32,939 nucleotides of DNA from Bacteroidota bacterium (GTDB lineage: Bacteria; Bacteroidota; Bacteroidia; Bacteroidales; VadinHA17): positions 1 through 32,939 of the forward strand of contig DSCJ01000076.1 of NCBI GenBank assembly GCA_011049175.1, in the 5' to 3' direction. Below, in pieces: positions 32,892 through 32,939 of this stretch. Every line of letters begins with the position of its first letter. The stretch's first letter is position 1. The notes under the pieces are model-generated. The model did not search any database and was not told the DNA's origin. It worked only from the letters and a program-made list of their open reading frames with translations. Position numbers and translations under genes: made by a program.

Positions 32892-32939
32892 ATGGGGAAA
32901 GTAAAGGCCACCCGCACTGCTTGTCCACGCTGCCTGCCC
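32892..32939 (+). CDS. Start of an unidentified gene, cut by the window edge
   Basis: An ATG at 32892 opens a frame of 16 codons (MGKVKATRTACPRCLP) to the right edge. An in-frame stop at 32847-32849 limits the upstream extension, and TTG at 32868 is the only other plausible start. The basic start followed by C-x-x-C hints at a zinc-ribbon-like N-terminus, but nothing more can be said. It is on the same strand as the antiporter and directly downstream of the palindromic repeat. Confidence 0.4.
   Translation, partial: MGKVKATRTACPRCLP

Overview
The window looks like a chromosomal segment of a glycan-degrading member of the Bacteroidota, probably a Bacteroidales or Marinilabiliales-like lineage. 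The evidence is a SusC/SusD pair, a hybrid two-component regulator (HTCS), DUF3823 and DUF4199 proteins, and several promoter-like matches to the Bacteroidota consensus (TTTG, about 19 nt, TAnnTTTG). No phage, transposase, integrase, CRISPR array or tRNA gene was seen.

Layout. (1) 1-183 is the tail of a ComEC/Rec2-like gene. (2) 273-3065 is a trkA-trkH potassium-uptake pair ending in a good terminator. (3) 3165-19464 is a compact polysaccharide utilization locus (PUL): a giant HTCS sensor/regulator, a 444-bp control region, susC, susD, a DUF3823 lipoprotein, then GH51a, GH43a, GH43b and GH51b, closed by a strong terminator. The enzyme families point to arabinan or another arabinofuranose-containing glycan. 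(4) 19548-21110, minus strand: a YciO-like protein, a small transaldolase, and an SRP RNA (ffs) with its own terminator and a good promoter match. (5) 21190-23880, plus strand: DUF4199 protein, polyprenyl-phosphate-type GT2, and GT4. (6) 23903-30510, minus strand: hddC, gmhA, hddA, a second GT4, a NUDIX protein, miaA, a pRiA4-ORF3-like protein and a LuxC-like acyl-CoA reductase. Together, 5 and 6 form a surface-glycan neighbourhood that makes and probably uses GDP-D-glycero-D-manno-heptose. (7) 30663-32657 is a CPA2 cation/proton antiporter with RCK domains, followed by a repeat-rich intergenic stretch and the start of an unidentified gene cut by the window edge.

How the genes work together. 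In the PUL, the HTCS periplasmic propellers should sense an oligosaccharide and its AraC-type output should activate susC onward. SusCD and the DUF3823 lipoprotein would bind and import glycan, GH43 enzymes would cut the arabinan chain, and GH51 enzymes would release arabinose. The two GH51 and two GH43 genes are paralogous pairs in A-B-B'-A' order. In the heptose block, GmhA, HddA and HddC cover three of the four GDP-heptose steps; the GmhB phosphatase is not in the window.

The most interesting non-coding structure is: a 44-bp perfect palindrome made of four 12-bp units near the right end (32781-32830); three TTCCAC direct repeats at helical-turn spacing in front of susC (7664-7690), a candidate HTCS operator; a possible long susC leader with a terminator-like hairpin, a 5-codon mini-ORF and a second hairpin; and a 21-bp-armed stem-loop between the import genes and the enzyme genes (13835-13883). 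I did not find a clearly new multi-gene system; the novelty candidates here are mainly regulatory or structural.
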